From Candidatus Enterococcus huntleyi (GTDB taxonomy: Bacteria > Bacillota > Bacilli > Lactobacillales > Enterococcaceae), in the NCBI RefSeq assembly GCF_009933175.1, contig NZ_MAEJ01000008.1, forward strand, positions 124,001 through 188,000: a stretch of DNA of 64,000 nucleotides. Reading direction: 5' to 3'. The notes beneath the pieces are model-generated. The model ran no database searches and was not told where the DNA came from. It worked only from the letters and a program-made list of their open reading frames with translations. Below, one piece after another: positions 16,677 to 26,662 of this stretch (position 1 is its first letter; the number at the start of each line of letters is the position of its first letter). A program made the translations under genes and the position numbers.

Positions 16677-19322
16677 ATGACAACAATAAAACGTTTTTTA
16701 AAAGCTAATCGTACATACATGCTCGCTAGTTTCTTTATCCCATTTTTTATTTTAGCCTTGATTTATCTGAGTATTGGGATTTATCCCGGAAGCAGTCGGA
16801 GCATTCTAGCCAGCGACGCATTCTCACAATTTTCGAATTTCCACGCCAGTTTTAAGAATATGTTGTCTGGCGATCAGAGTATTTTTTATACCTGGAACGG
16901 CTCCTTAGGCTTGAATTATCTTTCGTTGGTATCTTATTACCTCGGCGGATTTTTCACAGGAATTGTCTTCTTCTTTCCTAATCAATGGATGCCAGATGCA
17001 CTGTATGTCCTAACCTTGTTAAAAGTCGCCAGTAGTGGGCTTGCTTTCTGGTTCTTAGCCAAACAAACATTTAAGCTCCCGCGCTGGAATCATGTGGCTT
17101 TGGCAGTCGCCTATGCCCTCTCTTCTTTTGCCATCGCCCATTCGGAGATTATCATGTGGATTGATGCGTTTGTTTACTTACCTTTGATCATTTTGGGTAT
17201 TCATCGCGTCATGGATTTAAAGAAGCCAACTGTTCTATTTGTTTCCTATTTAATGCTCTTTTTATCCAGCTTCTATATGGGCTTCATGGTAGGTGTTTTT
17301 TCATTCTTGTACTTCTGCGTTCGCTTATTGACTCATTGGCACAAATACAAAGGTTCCGCAGTTCAATACGGTATCACTTCTCTATTAGCCGGCGGTGCTT
17401 CGATGATTATTATTCTGCCAGCCTTGATTGATTTGCGTGAGAATGGTGAAAAACTAAGTGAAATTACTAAGTTAAAAACGGAAGCAACCGGTCTTTGGGA
17501 TATTCTCATAAAGAATATGGTTGGCGTCTATGATACGACGAAATACGGTTCTATTCCCTTTATTTATGTCGGATTAATTCCCTTAGTCTTTTGCCTACTC
17601 TATTTTCTTTCGAAACAAATTCCGTGGAAGGAAAAAGTTGGTTTTGCTAGCTTATTCGCTCTTTTAATTGCCAGCTTCTACTTGGTTCCTTTGAATCTTT
17701 TCTGGCACGGTATGCATGCGCCGAATATGTTCTTATTCCGCTATGCCTTTCTTTTCTCTTTTCTAGTTGTTTTTCTAGCCGGTTATGGTTGGGAACAATT
17801 TAAGCAGCAAGACTTAGGAAAGCTGAGTGCCATCATCTTCGTCTTAATCGGTGCTTTCTGCGTCGCTTGGGGCTCAAAAGGTGGAGAGAACTACGAGTAT
17901 GTCACTACCACTTCCTTTATTTTAACCATCGTCTTCTTGGTGCTTTACCTTCTAGCTATTGGTTATTATCAGCTGGGTTCTTTCCCCAAGAAACGCTTAG
18001 CTATTTTGTTATTAGTCTTAATGAGTGCTGAAGCTATGGTCAATACGAGTGGAATGGTTCAAGGGATTCTTGACGACTGGAATTACGCTTCACGCAGTTT
18101 ATATACGCAGCCTTATCCAGACATTAAAAAGTTAGTAGATACCACGAAACAAAAGAATGAGACCTTCTATCGTTTAGAAAATCTCGACGGTGTGTCAGTT
18201 AATGATAGCTTCAATTATGGCTACAATGGCATTGGTATGTTCTCTTCAATCCGAAATCGTCACTCTTCAACTTATCTGAATACACTAGGATATCGCTCAC
18301 GAGGAACCAATTTAAACTTACGATACCCGAATAATACACTCGCTATGGACAGCTTTTTAGGCATGAAATACTTGATCTCTAAGAATGAAATCAGCGACTA
18401 TGGCTTCACTCAAATCAAGCAATCAGGTACTTATCGTCTGTATGAAAATAGAAATGCGTTACCTTTAGGCTTCCTAGCCCCTAATACGATACAAAAAATT
18501 GAACAACCCGCAACAGACAATCTTACCAGCCAAACAAACCTGCTTAATGGTCTCAGTCAGTTGCAACAGACTTATTATGAATTTTATCCAACAGTAGTAA
18601 TTGACCATAAGAATACCTTGATTAGTCAAAATGGCAATTCGGTCACTTACAAGGAAGAAAAACCAAATATCTCTAAAGATGTCACCTGGAATGTGACAGT
18701 TCCAGCGAATACGCAAGCTTACTTGAGCCTATTCCCGACAAATTTTAATCAATTAGAAAGCTCCACAGCGACGATTACAGTCAATGGTCGAAGTCAGAAA
18801 TCACAGATTAATATTACTGGTCAATACTACGATCTAGGGTATTACGAGAATGAAACGACCTTTGAATTTACCGCCAGTTTCTATGGTACGTCAGAAGTCG
18901 GCTTCATCGAGCCTAAAGTTGTCGGGCTAGATACCTTAGCTTATCAAGCAGCTATCGATACAATCAAACAAAACGGCGTTGATTTTACCGTGAACGGCCG
19001 CACAGCCACTGGTAAAGTCACCACAGAAAGCGAGCAAACGCTCGTCACTACGATTCCTTACGATAAGGGTTGGCACGCGTCAATCGATGGTAAAAAGGTT
19101 GATATAACTGATTTTAAAGATGCCTTTGTCAGCTTAAAAGTTCCCAAAGGTACCCATACAATCAAGTTAAGCTATCTCCCTGCTGGTTTCCTACCAGGAG
19201 CGCTATTATTTGTTGGCTGCCTCGCGCTCTTCATTGCTTATCGCTATTGGCTCAATAAGAAAGAGCTAACTGCCACTAAACAAACACTGGGTCATGATCA
19301 ATCAGTAGAACCAGTCGAGTAG
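16677..19322 (+). CDS. YfhO-family polytopic membrane protein
   Basis: An 881-residue integral membrane protein of the YfhO family (GT-C-like fold). Relatives in Bacillus and Listeria are implicated in adding sugars to teichoic acids using lipid-linked donors on the outer membrane face. The N-terminal half holds about twelve membrane helices; an acidic residue early in the first outer loop (Asp47 in LASDAFS) matches the catalytic-type Asp of GT-C enzymes. Residues from about 480 to 840 form a large extracytoplasmic domain ending in a beta-rich GWHASIDGKKV segment seen across the family. One last helix (about 840-862) follows. GGAGAGG precedes the ATG. It is monocistronic; the exact substrate is unknown. 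Confidence 0.88.
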   Translation: MTTIKRFLKANRTYMLASFFIPFFILALIYLSIGIYPGSSRSILASDAFSQFSNFHASFKNMLSGDQSIFYTWNGSLGLNYLSLVSYYLGGFFTGIVFFFPNQWMPDALYVLTLLKVASSGLAFWFLAKQTFKLPRWNHVALAVAYALSSFAIAHSEIIMWIDAFVYLPLIILGIHRVMDLKKPTVLFVSYLMLFLSSFYMGFMVGVFSFLYFCVRLLTHWHKYKGSAVQYGITSLLAGGASMIIILPALIDLRENGEKLSEITKLKTEATGLWDILIKNMVGVYDTTKYGSIPFIYVGLIPLVFCLLYFLSKQIPWKEKVGFASLFALLIASFYLVPLNLFWHGMHAPNMFLFRYAFLFSFLVVFLAGYGWEQFKQQDLGKLSAIIFVLIGAFCVAWGSKGGENYEYVTTTSFILTIVFLVLYLLAIGYYQLGSFPKKRLAILLLVLMSAEAMVNTSGMVQGILDDWNYASRSLYTQPYPDIKKLVDTTKQKNETFYRLENLDGVSVNDSFNYGYNGIGMFSSIRNRHSSTYLNTLGYRSRGTNLNLRYPNNTLAMDSFLGMKYLISKNEISDYGFTQIKQSGTYRLYENRNALPLGFLAPNTIQKIEQPATDNLTSQTNLLNGLSQLQQTYYEFYPTVVIDHKNTLISQNGNSVTYKEEKPNISKDVTWNVTVPANTQAYLSLFPTNFNQLESSTATITVNGRSQKSQINITGQYYDLGYYENETTFEFTASFYGTSEVGFIEPKVVGLDTLAYQAAIDTIKQNGVDFTVNGRTATGKVTTESEQTLVTTIPYDKGWHASIDGKKVDITDFKDAFVSLKVPKGTHTIKLSYLPAGFLPGALLFVGCLALFIAYRYWLNKKELTATKQTLGHDQSVEPVE

Positions 19323-19360
19323 TTAGCAACAAACAGTAGACAAATTAACCAAAAGAAAAA

Positions 19361-19418
19361 ACCGTGAATGCAGAATCAGGCTCAAAAAGGCCATTTCTGT
19401 ATTTCACGGTTTTTCTTT
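19361..19418. terminator. Bidirectional terminator between the YfhO gene and truA
   Basis: Arms ACCGTGAATGCAGAA (from 19361) and TTTCTGTATTTCACGGT (to 19410) form a long stem with A-rich sequence on the left and T-rich sequence on the right, so it can serve both converging genes. Confidence 0.85.
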
Positions 19419-19492
19419 TCTCATCAGGAGATAATCCGCACTTCTTTCATTAAAAAGATACGACAGTCAGCTTGATACCTAGGATGATTATC

Positions 19493-20239
19493 CTACTCGT
19501 ACTTCACTTCTACTAAATATAAACCTTCTGGATGTGCGGTTGGTCCAGCCAAATTTCGATCCTTAGATGCAATAATTTCAGGCAAGCAATCTTCTGGCAT
19601 CCGACCATTGCCAATTTTTAGCAGAGTACCTACCAAGATGCGAATCATTTTATACAAAAAACCATCCCCACGAAAAGTAAATACCAATTCATCGCCCACT
19701 TCATTGACAGCCAAGCTCGCTTCATAAATCGTTCGCACCTTATCTTCAATCGGACTACCCGCTGCACAAAACGCCGTAAAATCATGGGTTCCCAGTAAAT
19801 CAGGTAAGGCACGACGAATTTTTTCCGTATCAATTGGATAGGGAAAATAGCTCGCATAAAATCGACGAAACGGACTACGAGGCTTCCCAATATCCACACG
19901 AAACTGATAAGTTTTTTCTGTCACAAGGTAGCGCGCATGAAACTCTTCTGGCACTATCTCGACAGCCTTCACCGCAATATCCTCCGGCGTCTGCGTATCT
20001 AAGCCAAAACGCATCCGTTCCAACGGCCGTTCCTCAGGATAATCAAAATGAATAACCTGTCCCATCGCATGAACCCCGGCGTCCGTTCGACCAGAACCAA
20101 AAATTTGAATCGTCTGACCATTCGCCATCTTTTTCAACGTCTTCTCAATCTCTTCTTGCACCGTTCGACCATTAGGTTGTCGCTGGAACCCATTAAAATT
20201 TGTACCGTCATATGCTATTATCGCTTTATATCGAACCAT
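19493..20239 (-). CDS. truA: tRNA pseudouridine(38-40) synthase TruA
   Basis: Isomerises uridines 38-40 of the tRNA anticodon arm. The start is the ATG at 20239, preceded by GAGGAGG; an in-frame ATG nine codons upstream only translates that site. The 248-residue product opens MVRYKAIIAYDGTNFNGFQRQ and carries the catalytic aspartate (Asp53) in GSGRTDAGVHAMGQ. GDGFLYKMIRILVGTLL near the C-terminus is the other conserved block. It closes the ecfA1-ecfA2-ecfT-truA string that commonly follows rplQ in Firmicutes. Confidence 0.96.
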   Translation of the reverse strand: MVRYKAIIAYDGTNFNGFQRQPNGRTVQEEIEKTLKKMANGQTIQIFGSGRTDAGVHAMGQVIHFDYPEERPLERMRFGLDTQTPEDIAVKAVEIVPEEFHARYLVTEKTYQFRVDIGKPRSPFRRFYASYFPYPIDTEKIRRALPDLLGTHDFTAFCAAGSPIEDKVRTIYEASLAVNEVGDELVFTFRGDGFLYKMIRILVGTLLKIGNGRMPEDCLPEIIASKDRNLAGPTAHPEGLYLVEVKYE

Positions 20240-20356
20240 ACTTGCCTCCTCAATCTCATTCTCCACTTTAAACTAACTACTTTTTTTTGATAGCCAACCT
20301 ATTTCTTCTTATCGGCCTACGCCACCTGTTTTAGTTAATAAAATTGGCATAGAATA

Positions 20357-20389
20357 AGGGAGAGGACGAGTTTTCATCCACTCCCTTAT
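20357..20389. repeat. Inverted repeat between ecfT and truA
   Basis: AAGGGAG and CTCCCTT arms around a 19-nt loop with further internal pairing (GGA/TCC). No T run follows on either strand, so it is a weak terminator or a processing hairpin within the ecfT-truA transcript. Confidence 0.45.
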
Positions 20390-20406
20390 GAAATAATCAT
20401 TATTTA

Positions 20407-21204
20407 CTAACTTCTCAAAAAGACTAGTCCTACTGTCAGCAAGATAAAGCCAATAATTGCTAACGTATCTCGATTGTGCCAATGTAGTACACGATACTTC
20501 GTGCGGCCTTCGCCACCTTGGTAGCCACGTGCTTCCATGGCTGTCGCTAATTCTTCTGCTCGGTTAAAACTACTAACAAACAGCGGAATGAGTAAAGGAA
20601 CCACAGCTTTCATCTTTTGAACGAGGTTACCTTCCCCAAAATCAACTCCTCGTGCGCGTTGAGCATTCATAATCTTTTCCGTTTCATCCATCAAAGTTGG
20701 CACAAAACGTAAAGCAATCGATAGCATCAGTGACACTTCGTGGACAGGAAAATGAACCACTTTTAAAGGACGCAGTAGATATTCAATCGCATCAGATAGT
20801 TCTAATGGCGGCGTTGTTAAGGTTAATAATGTCGACATAAAGATGATTAAGACAAAACGACAGAAGATGAAAATTCCGTTTGTCAATCCGAATTCAGTCA
20901 CACTCAGAACTCCCCACTCCCAATAAACCGTTCCTCCACGGGTAAAGAAAATCTGTAACGCAACCGTGAAGAGAATTAGCCAGATTAGGGGGCGGACACC
21001 GCGAATAAAGAACTTCAAATCCACTTTTGATAATAAGACAGCAAATAGCGTAAAAGCCGCTATTAGTAAGTAAGTTTGCCAATTATTCGCCATGAAGATA
21101 ATGCCGATAAAGTAAAAGCTAGCAACCAATTTCGCCCGTGAATCCATTTTGTGTACAAACGAATCGCCTGGGATATATCTCCCTAAAATCAGTTTATTCA
21201 TCAT
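20407..21204 (-). CDS. ecfT: Energy-coupling factor transporter, transmembrane protein EcfT
   Basis: Membrane scaffold that couples ATP hydrolysis by EcfA1/EcfA2 to exchangeable vitamin-binding S components. It has five to six membrane helices and two cytoplasmic coupling motifs with Ala-Arg-Gly ([11 protein letters not shown] and [10 protein letters not shown]) that contact the ATPases. The first of two adjacent ATGs (21204) is chosen: AGGAGG is 8 nt upstream. The start overlaps the end of ecfA2 (stop at 21194), which implies coupling. Length 265 residues. No S component is encoded alongside, typical of a shared group II module. Confidence 0.94.
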   Translation of the reverse strand: MMNKLILGRYIPGDSFVHKMDSRAKLVASFYFIGIIFMANNWQTYLLIAAFTLFAVLLSKVDLKFFIRGVRPLIWLILFTVALQIFFTRGGTVYWEWGVLSVTEFGLTNGIFIFCRFVLIIFMSTLLTLTTPPLELSDAIEYLLRPLKVVHFPVHEVSLMLSIALRFVPTLMDETEKIMNAQRARGVDFGEGNLVQKMKAVVPLLIPLFVSSFNRAEELATAMEARGYQGGEGRTKYRVLHWHNRDTLAIIGFILLTVGLVFLRS

Positions 21205-22063
21205 GAGCAGATCCTCCTGACAAAGAAACAAGCTTATCGGCTAATTCATCGGCAGTTAGCGGAAGGGTGCCAAAAGAAACCCCTTTGGCCACTAATCGCT
21301 CCGCAAATTCAGTCGCGGTTGGCACACCTAACTGCTTTTCTTTCAACCAGTTCAGCTCTTGAAAAATTTCCTTAGGCGCGCCACCTTTGACGACCTGGCC
21401 TTTTTCTAAAACATACACATAATCAGCATAGTTTGCGACATCATCCATTAAATGAGTGACTAAAACAATCGTAATCCCAGCTTTTTCATGCAGCTCCAAG
21501 AACATTTCCATCATCTCTTTGCGTCCCTGTGGATCTAAGCCGGCTGTCGGCTCGTCTAAGACCAATATCTCAGGTTCCATAGCCAAGACTCCAGCAATCG
21601 CAACTCGGCGCATTTGCCCACCAGATAGCTCAAATGGCGAGCGTTCTAGATAGCTTTCATCAAGTCCTACCTGTTGCAACATCTTCTCTGCCAGTTTGCG
21701 TGATTCTTCCTCGCTCACACCGAAATTCTTCGGTCCAAAAGCAATGTCTTTGGCCACTGTTTCTTCAAAAAGCTGCGCTTCAGGAAATTGAAAAACAATA
21801 CCGACTTTTTTGCGTATAGGTTTCAAGTTTTTATTATCTGTCTCAGGAACAATTTTTCGATCACCAATCTCAACCATGCCGCTCGTTGGTTTAACCAACG
21901 CATTCAGATGTTGAAGTAACGTCGATTTCCCACTACCTGTATGGCCCACTAACGCTGTATATGAGCCTTCTTTGATAGTCAAATTAATATCAAACAGAGC
22001 ACGCTGTTCAAAAGGAGTATTCGGTTGATAGGTAAAGTCTACTTTTTCAAAACGGATGTCCAT
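21194..22063 (-). CDS. ecfA2: Energy-coupling factor transporter ATPase EcfA2
   Basis: One of two ATPases of the ECF vitamin transport module. Walker [11 protein letters not shown]-loop [10 protein letters not shown], signature LSGGQMRR, Walker [13 protein letters not shown], and LVTHLMDDV as the switch. The LSGGQMRR variant and the C-terminal helical extension identify EcfA2 rather than EcfA1. The ATG at 22063 is preferred over an in-frame TTG two codons earlier. It overlaps the 3' end of ecfA1 by 25 nt. Confidence 0.95.
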   Translation of the reverse strand: MDIRFEKVDFTYQPNTPFEQRALFDINLTIKEGSYTALVGHTGSGKSTLLQHLNALVKPTSGMVEIGDRKIVPETDNKNLKPIRKKVGIVFQFPEAQLFEETVAKDIAFGPKNFGVSEEESRKLAEKMLQQVGLDESYLERSPFELSGGQMRRVAIAGVLAMEPEILVLDEPTAGLDPQGRKEMMEMFLELHEKAGITIVLVTHLMDDVANYADYVYVLEKGQVVKGGAPKEIFQELNWLKEKQLGVPTATEFAERLVAKGVSFGTLPLTADELADKLVSLSGGSAHDE

Positions 22064-22878
22064 AACCAATCCACCATCCCTTCCTCAGTCAAATACTCAC
22101 TAGGCACTTGAATGCCACGATCTTTTAGAGCCGCCTTCAGCTTCTCAGGAAACGGCAAATCCAATCCTAGCTCAATCAATTCAGGACCTGCCGAAAAAAT
22201 CTCCTCTGGGGTTCCTTCACTGACTAACTCGCCTTGACGCATCACAAGAATACGATTGGCATTAGCTGCTTCGTCAATATCATGCGTAATTGAAATAACC
22301 GTTAAATTGCTTTCTTCTTTAATCTTTTGAATCGTCGAGATAACCTCTGCTCGACCTTCTGGATCTAGCATACTCGTCGCTTCATCCAAGATAATAATAT
22401 CTGGGCGCAACGCTACAACTCCAGCGATTGCGACACGTTGTTTCTGACCACCTGATAGGCGAGCTGGCTCTTTCTTAGTAAACTCGCTCATACGAACGCC
22501 CTCTAAAGCGATTTTTACTCGCTCGATCATCTCTTCACGAGGAATTCCCTGATTTTCCAGTCCAAAAGCCACATCATCTTCAACAGTTGATCCAACAAAT
22601 TGATTATCAGGATTTTGAAAAACCATTCCAACCATTTTACGAATAGACCAAACCGTTTCTTCGCTCAAAGATTGGTTGCCAACTGTTACAGACCCTGTAT
22701 CAGGCATCAATAGGCCATTGATTGTTTTAGCTAACGTCGACTTCCCTGATCCATTATGGCCGATAATCGCAATCCATTCTCCCTTATTAATCGAAAAAGA
22801 AACATCTTGCAACGCCGGACGTAGATCATCAGGTTGATATTTATAAGTGATATTCTTTAATTCAATAATTGGCTCCAT
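22039..22878 (-). CDS. ecfA1: Energy-coupling factor transporter ATPase EcfA1
   Basis: Partner ATPase of EcfA2. Walker [11 protein letters not shown]-loop [11 protein letters not shown], signature LSGGQKQR, Walker [13 protein letters not shown] (EcfA1-typical DEATSMLD), and switch SITHDIDEA. 279 residues. It is the first gene of the ecf-truA group, about 276 nt downstream of rplQ. That gap holds terminator-like structure and palindromes, so expression may be partly separated from the ribosomal operon. Confidence 0.95.
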   Translation of the reverse strand: MEPIIELKNITYKYQPDDLRPALQDVSFSINKGEWIAIIGHNGSGKSTLAKTINGLLMPDTGSVTVGNQSLSEETVWSIRKMVGMVFQNPDNQFVGSTVEDDVAFGLENQGIPREEMIERVKIALEGVRMSEFTKKEPARLSGGQKQRVAIAGVVALRPDIIILDEATSMLDPEGRAEVISTIQKIKEESNLTVISITHDIDEAANANRILVMRQGELVSEGTPEEIFSAGPELIELGLDLPFPEKLKAALKDRGIQVPSEYLTEEGMVDWLWTSVLKK

Positions 22879-22969
22879 GATTACTCCTCATTCTTTTTAA
22901 CATTCTTACTAACATTATCAAAAAAAGCCCTAATTTTCAATTATATTTACTGCGTAACAAATAAAATGC

Positions 22970-23003
22970 TTTTGTGTTCACAAAACAACACTGTCAAGAC
23001 AGT
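22970..23003. promoter_or_regulatory. Two adjacent perfect palindromes upstream of ecfA1
   Basis: TTTTGTG-TT-CACAAAA (22970-22985) and ACTGTC-AA-GACAGT (22990-23003), 5 bp apart, in the rplQ-ecfA1 gap. They look like operator sites or small hairpins; no factor can be assigned. A TATAAT on the minus strand near 22938-22943 may be the ecfA1 -10 box. Confidence 0.45.
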
Positions 23004-23017
23004 TATTTTTGTGTACA

Positions 23018-23118
23018 AAAAAACACTTTATGATGAGTGCATACTCTCCAAATCAAAAGATTTGGAGAGCAGCGCTGAGCTAGACTCGGAGTAATAACTC
23101 CAACATCATAACACTCTA
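23018..23118 (-). terminator. Branched terminator-like structure after rplQ
   Basis: On the minus strand an outer stem (TTATGATG with CATCATAA) encloses a perfect inner hairpin (CTCTCCAAATC/GATTTGGAGAG at 23043-23068), followed by a run of seven T (A run near 23018-23025). It probably ends most of the ribosomal superoperon transcript before ecfA1. Confidence 0.55.
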
Positions 23119-23154
23119 AAAGAATCATCTATAAAGTGATGGATTAGTGTGATT

Positions 23155-23535
23155 TTAGACAAGTTCTAAGATTACCATTGGTGCGCCGTCTCCGCGTCTT
23201 GGTTCTGTTTTCAAGATACGAGTATAGCCACCTTGGCGTTCTGCATAGCGAGGTGCGATATCATTGAATAGCTTTTGTAAAGCTGATTCAATCACGATTT
23301 CTTCGTTTTCTTCGCGTACACTTGCAACTTCGTTACGAACGAAAGCAGCTGCTTGACGACGTGCATGAAGATCTCCACGCTTACCTAATGTAATCATTTT
23401 TTCGGCAGTAGAGCGAACTTCTTTAGCACGAGCTTCAGTCGTTACGATACGTTCGTTAATTAATAAATCAGTTGTTAAATCACGCAACATCGCTTTACGT
23501 TGGCTAGATGTGCGTCCTAGTTTACGATAACTCAC
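23155..23535 (-). CDS. rplQ: 50S ribosomal protein L17
   Basis: Large-subunit protein at the exit-tunnel side. 126 residues beginning [20 protein letters not shown] with the family's [12 protein letters not shown] motif near the C-terminus. Last gene of the rpsM-rpsK-rpoA-rplQ (alpha) segment, 27 nt after rpoA. Confidence 0.98.
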   Translation of the reverse strand: MSYRKLGRTSSQRKAMLRDLTTDLLINERIVTTEARAKEVRSTAEKMITLGKRGDLHARRQAAAFVRNEVASVREENEEIVIESALQKLFNDIAPRYAERQGGYTRILKTEPRRGDGAPMVILELV

Positions 23536-23562
23536 GTTGGTTTCCCTCCTTCGTAAAAGGTT

Positions 23563-24501
23563 TTAATCTTCTTTACGTAATCCAAGACCTAGATCATGTA
23601 ATTTAGCCTTCACTTCTTCAAGTGATTTACGGCCTAAGTTACGTACTTTGATCATTTCAGGTTCAGATTTATTTGTAAGTTCTTGTACAGTATTGATTCC
23701 TGCACGTTTTAGACAGTTGTATGAACGAACAGATAAGTCTAATTCTTCAATTGTCATTTCTAACATTTTTTCTTTTTGTGTTTCTTCTTTTTCAACCATG
23801 ATTTCAGCATTACGTGCTTCATCAGTTAGGTTAACAAAGATGTCTAAATGTTCAGTCATGATTTTTGCAGCTAAACTCATTGCTTCTAATGGTTCAATTG
23901 AGCCATCAGTCCATATTTCCATCGTTAATTTGTCGAAATCATCACGACGACCGACACGTGTATTTTCTACTTGGTAGTTCACACGACGTACTGGTGTGTA
24001 GATAGAATCAACTGGAAGAACACCGATAGGCATATCTTCTTTTTTGTTTTCATCTGCTTGAACGTAACCACGACCAGGTCTCACTGTTAAGCGAGCATGG
24101 AAAGTAGCTCCTTCAGAAACACTACAGATATATAAATCTTTATTGAGGATTTCTACATCACTATCAACGATAATATCGCCGGCAGTAACTGTAGCGGGTC
24201 CAGTAATATCGATTTCAAGGGTTTTTTCTTCTTGACCATACATTTTAAGCGCTAGGCCTTTAATGTTCAAGATGATTTGTGTGACGTCTTCTCTCACACC
24301 TTTGATGGTAGAGAATTCATGTAGCACACCATCGATTTGAATATTAGTGATGGCAGCACCTGGCAAAGAAGATAATAAAATACGACGTAGGGAATTACCT
24401 AAAGTAGTCCCATACCCTCTTTCAAGAGGTTCAACGATGAACTTGCCATAATCTTTCTCTTCATCAATTTTTGCGATTCTTGGTTTTTCGAATTCAATCA
24501 T
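23563..24501 (-). CDS. rpoA: DNA-directed RNA polymerase subunit alpha
   Basis: Forms the dimer that nucleates RNA polymerase assembly and contacts promoter UP elements and activators through its C-terminal domain. The start is the ATG of MIEFEKP (24501); an in-frame start 14 codons earlier adds unrelated residues. Length 312. The N-terminal assembly domain has [23 protein letters not shown], and the C-terminal domain has [13 protein letters not shown] and [10 protein letters not shown]. The AAGGGG site is about 11 nt from the ATG, slightly distant. Confidence 0.98.
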   Translation of the reverse strand: MIEFEKPRIAKIDEEKDYGKFIVEPLERGYGTTLGNSLRRILLSSLPGAAITNIQIDGVLHEFSTIKGVREDVTQIILNIKGLALKMYGQEEKTLEIDITGPATVTAGDIIVDSDVEILNKDLYICSVSEGATFHARLTVRPGRGYVQADENKKEDMPIGVLPVDSIYTPVRRVNYQVENTRVGRRDDFDKLTMEIWTDGSIEPLEAMSLAAKIMTEHLDIFVNLTDEARNAEIMVEKEETQKEKMLEMTIEELDLSVRSYNCLKRAGINTVQELTNKSEPEMIKVRNLGRKSLEEVKAKLHDLGLGLRKED

Positions 24502-24582
24502 TCTTATCTTTACCCCTTTCAAAACGAAAAGTGTCTTGTTCAATGACGTTTTTTAATTCAAACTCAAAATGAGCTGCACTCA

Positions 24583-24972
24583 TTAAACACGACGGCGTTT
24601 TGGAGGGCGGGCACCATTATGAGGAACTGGAGTCACGTCACGAATTGCAGTCACTTCTAAACCTGTTGCTTGTAATGAACGAATTGCTGCTTCACGTCCA
24701 GAACCAGGTCCCTTAACTGTTACTTCAACAGTTTTTAATCCGTGTTCCATTGCTGCCTTAGTAGCAGTTTCTGCTGCCATTTGAGCGGCAAAAGGAGTTG
24801 ATTTCTTGCTTCCTTTAAATCCTAATGAACCAGCTGATGACCACGCTAAAGCATTTCCGTGAGTATCAGTGATCATGATGATTGTGTTGTTAAATGTAGA
24901 ATGGATATGTGCAATCCCAACTTCTATATTCTTTTTTACACGGCGTTTACGATTCACTTTTTTTGCTACCAT
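24583..24972 (-). CDS. rpsK: 30S ribosomal protein S11
   Basis: Platform protein of the small subunit lining the mRNA exit. 129 residues; the conserved [14 protein letters not shown] and C-terminal [18 protein letters not shown] are diagnostic. It lies 27 nt after rpsM and 81 nt before rpoA. Confidence 0.98.
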   Translation of the reverse strand: MVAKKVNRKRRVKKNIEVGIAHIHSTFNNTIIMITDTHGNALAWSSAGSLGFKGSKKSTPFAAQMAAETATKAAMEHGLKTVEVTVKGPGSGREAAIRSLQATGLEVTAIRDVTPVPHNGARPPKRRRV

Positions 24973-24999
24973 GAAGTTTTTACCTCCTTCACTTAAGAT

Positions 25000-25365
25000 T
25001 TATTTTTTCTTGCCTGCTACAGTACGAGCTGGACCTTTACGAGTGCGTGCATTATTTTTCGTGTTTTGTCCACGAACTGGTAACCCACGACGATGACGAA
25101 TGCCACGGTAAGAACCGATTTCCATAAGACGTTTGATGTTTAAGTTCACTTCACGACGAAGATCCCCTTCAACTTTCAAGCTGTCAATTTCAGCACGGAT
25201 AGCATCAGTTTGTTCATTCGTTAAATCACGAACGCGAACTTCTTCTGAAACTCCGGCATTTTTTAGAACTTTCTTTGCAGTAGTGTTACCAATACCATAA
25301 ATATAAGTAAGGGAAATCACTACACGTTTATCACGAGGAATATCTACTCCTGCAATACGAGCCAT
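25000..25365 (-). CDS. rpsM: 30S ribosomal protein S13
   Basis: Head protein of the small subunit that contacts the P-site tRNA and bridges to the large subunit. 121 residues, opening [15 protein letters not shown] and ending in the basic segment [15 protein letters not shown]. It follows rpmJ by 17 nt. Confidence 0.98.
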   Translation of the reverse strand: MARIAGVDIPRDKRVVISLTYIYGIGNTTAKKVLKNAGVSEEVRVRDLTNEQTDAIRAEIDSLKVEGDLRREVNLNIKRLMEIGSYRGIRHRRGLPVRGQNTKNNARTRKGPARTVAGKKK

Positions 25366-25382
25366 ATCTGTTACACCTCCAA

Positions 25383-25499
25383 TTATCCTTGACGTTGTTT
25401 ATGTTTTGGATTTGCTGGACAAATCACCATAACGCGTCCATTACGACGAATTACTTTACAATGCTCACACATTGGTTTTACTGATGGTCTTACTTTCAT
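25383..25499 (-). CDS. rpmJ: 50S ribosomal protein L36
   Basis: A 38-residue large-subunit protein, [19 protein letters not shown] at the start and ending HKQRQG. Cys11, Cys14, Cys27 and His33 make the zinc-binding form. The ATG at 25499 follows an AGGAGG site. It sits between infA and rpsM, the usual position. Confidence 0.97.
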   Translation of the reverse strand: MKVRPSVKPMCEHCKVIRRNGRVMVICPANPKHKQRQG

Positions 25500-25531
25500 G
25501 ATAATACCTCCTGTGGTTTTACGGAGTACAA

Positions 25532-25750
25532 TTATTTAAAGCGATAAGTGATCCGGCCACGGTTAAGATCATACGGTGATAATTCAACCGTTACTTTGTC
25601 ACCTGGTAAGATACGAATATAATGCATTCGGATTTTTCCAGAAACAGTAGCAAGAACTTGGTGTCCGTTCTCTAATTCAACTTTAAACATTGCATTCGGC
25701 AAAGTTTCGACGACTGTACCTTCGACTTCAATCATATCTTCTTTTGCCAC
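25532..25750 (-). CDS. infA: Translation initiation factor IF-1
   Basis: Binds the ribosomal A site during initiation. The start is a GTG at 25750, 8 nt after AAGGAGG, giving a 72-residue protein ([19 protein letters not shown]) that is standard for the family. Any longer reading includes the leader and adds non-family residues. OB-fold with the C-terminal [13 protein letters not shown]. It has its own promoter at 25877-25905. Confidence 0.97.
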   Translation of the reverse strand: MAKEDMIEVEGTVVETLPNAMFKVELENGHQVLATVSGKIRMHYIRILPGDKVTVELSPYDLNRGRITYRFK

Positions 25751-25876
25751 GCACAGTACCTCCTTGTACTTGTTTCGCATTTTCACACGATAAAATGGCG
25801 GAAACTGCAGTTCCCACCTCGAAATTCTCAAAATGATCCACTAGAATGATGACCACTCTAGAAGTCGGACTGACAT

Positions 25877-25905
25877 ATTTTATCATATTTTGTTAAACTT
25901 GGCAA
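25877..25905 (-). promoter_or_regulatory. Internal promoter before infA
   Basis: On the minus strand TTGCCA (25900-25905), 17-bp spacer, TAAAAT (25877-25882). It lies in the 119-200-nt gap between adk and infA, the largest gap inside the superoperon apart from the rplQ-ecfA1 one, so it likely gives separate control of the infA-rplQ part. Confidence 0.65.
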
Positions 25906-25950
25906 GAAAAACTGCATTATGCAAGTCGGCTATGGGCAATTGATAATTAA

Positions 25951-26610
<660 letters not shown>

Positions 26611-26662
26611 CTAATGAATTGTGAGAACGGTGCTGAGGAAAATCCTCAACACACTTTCTTAC

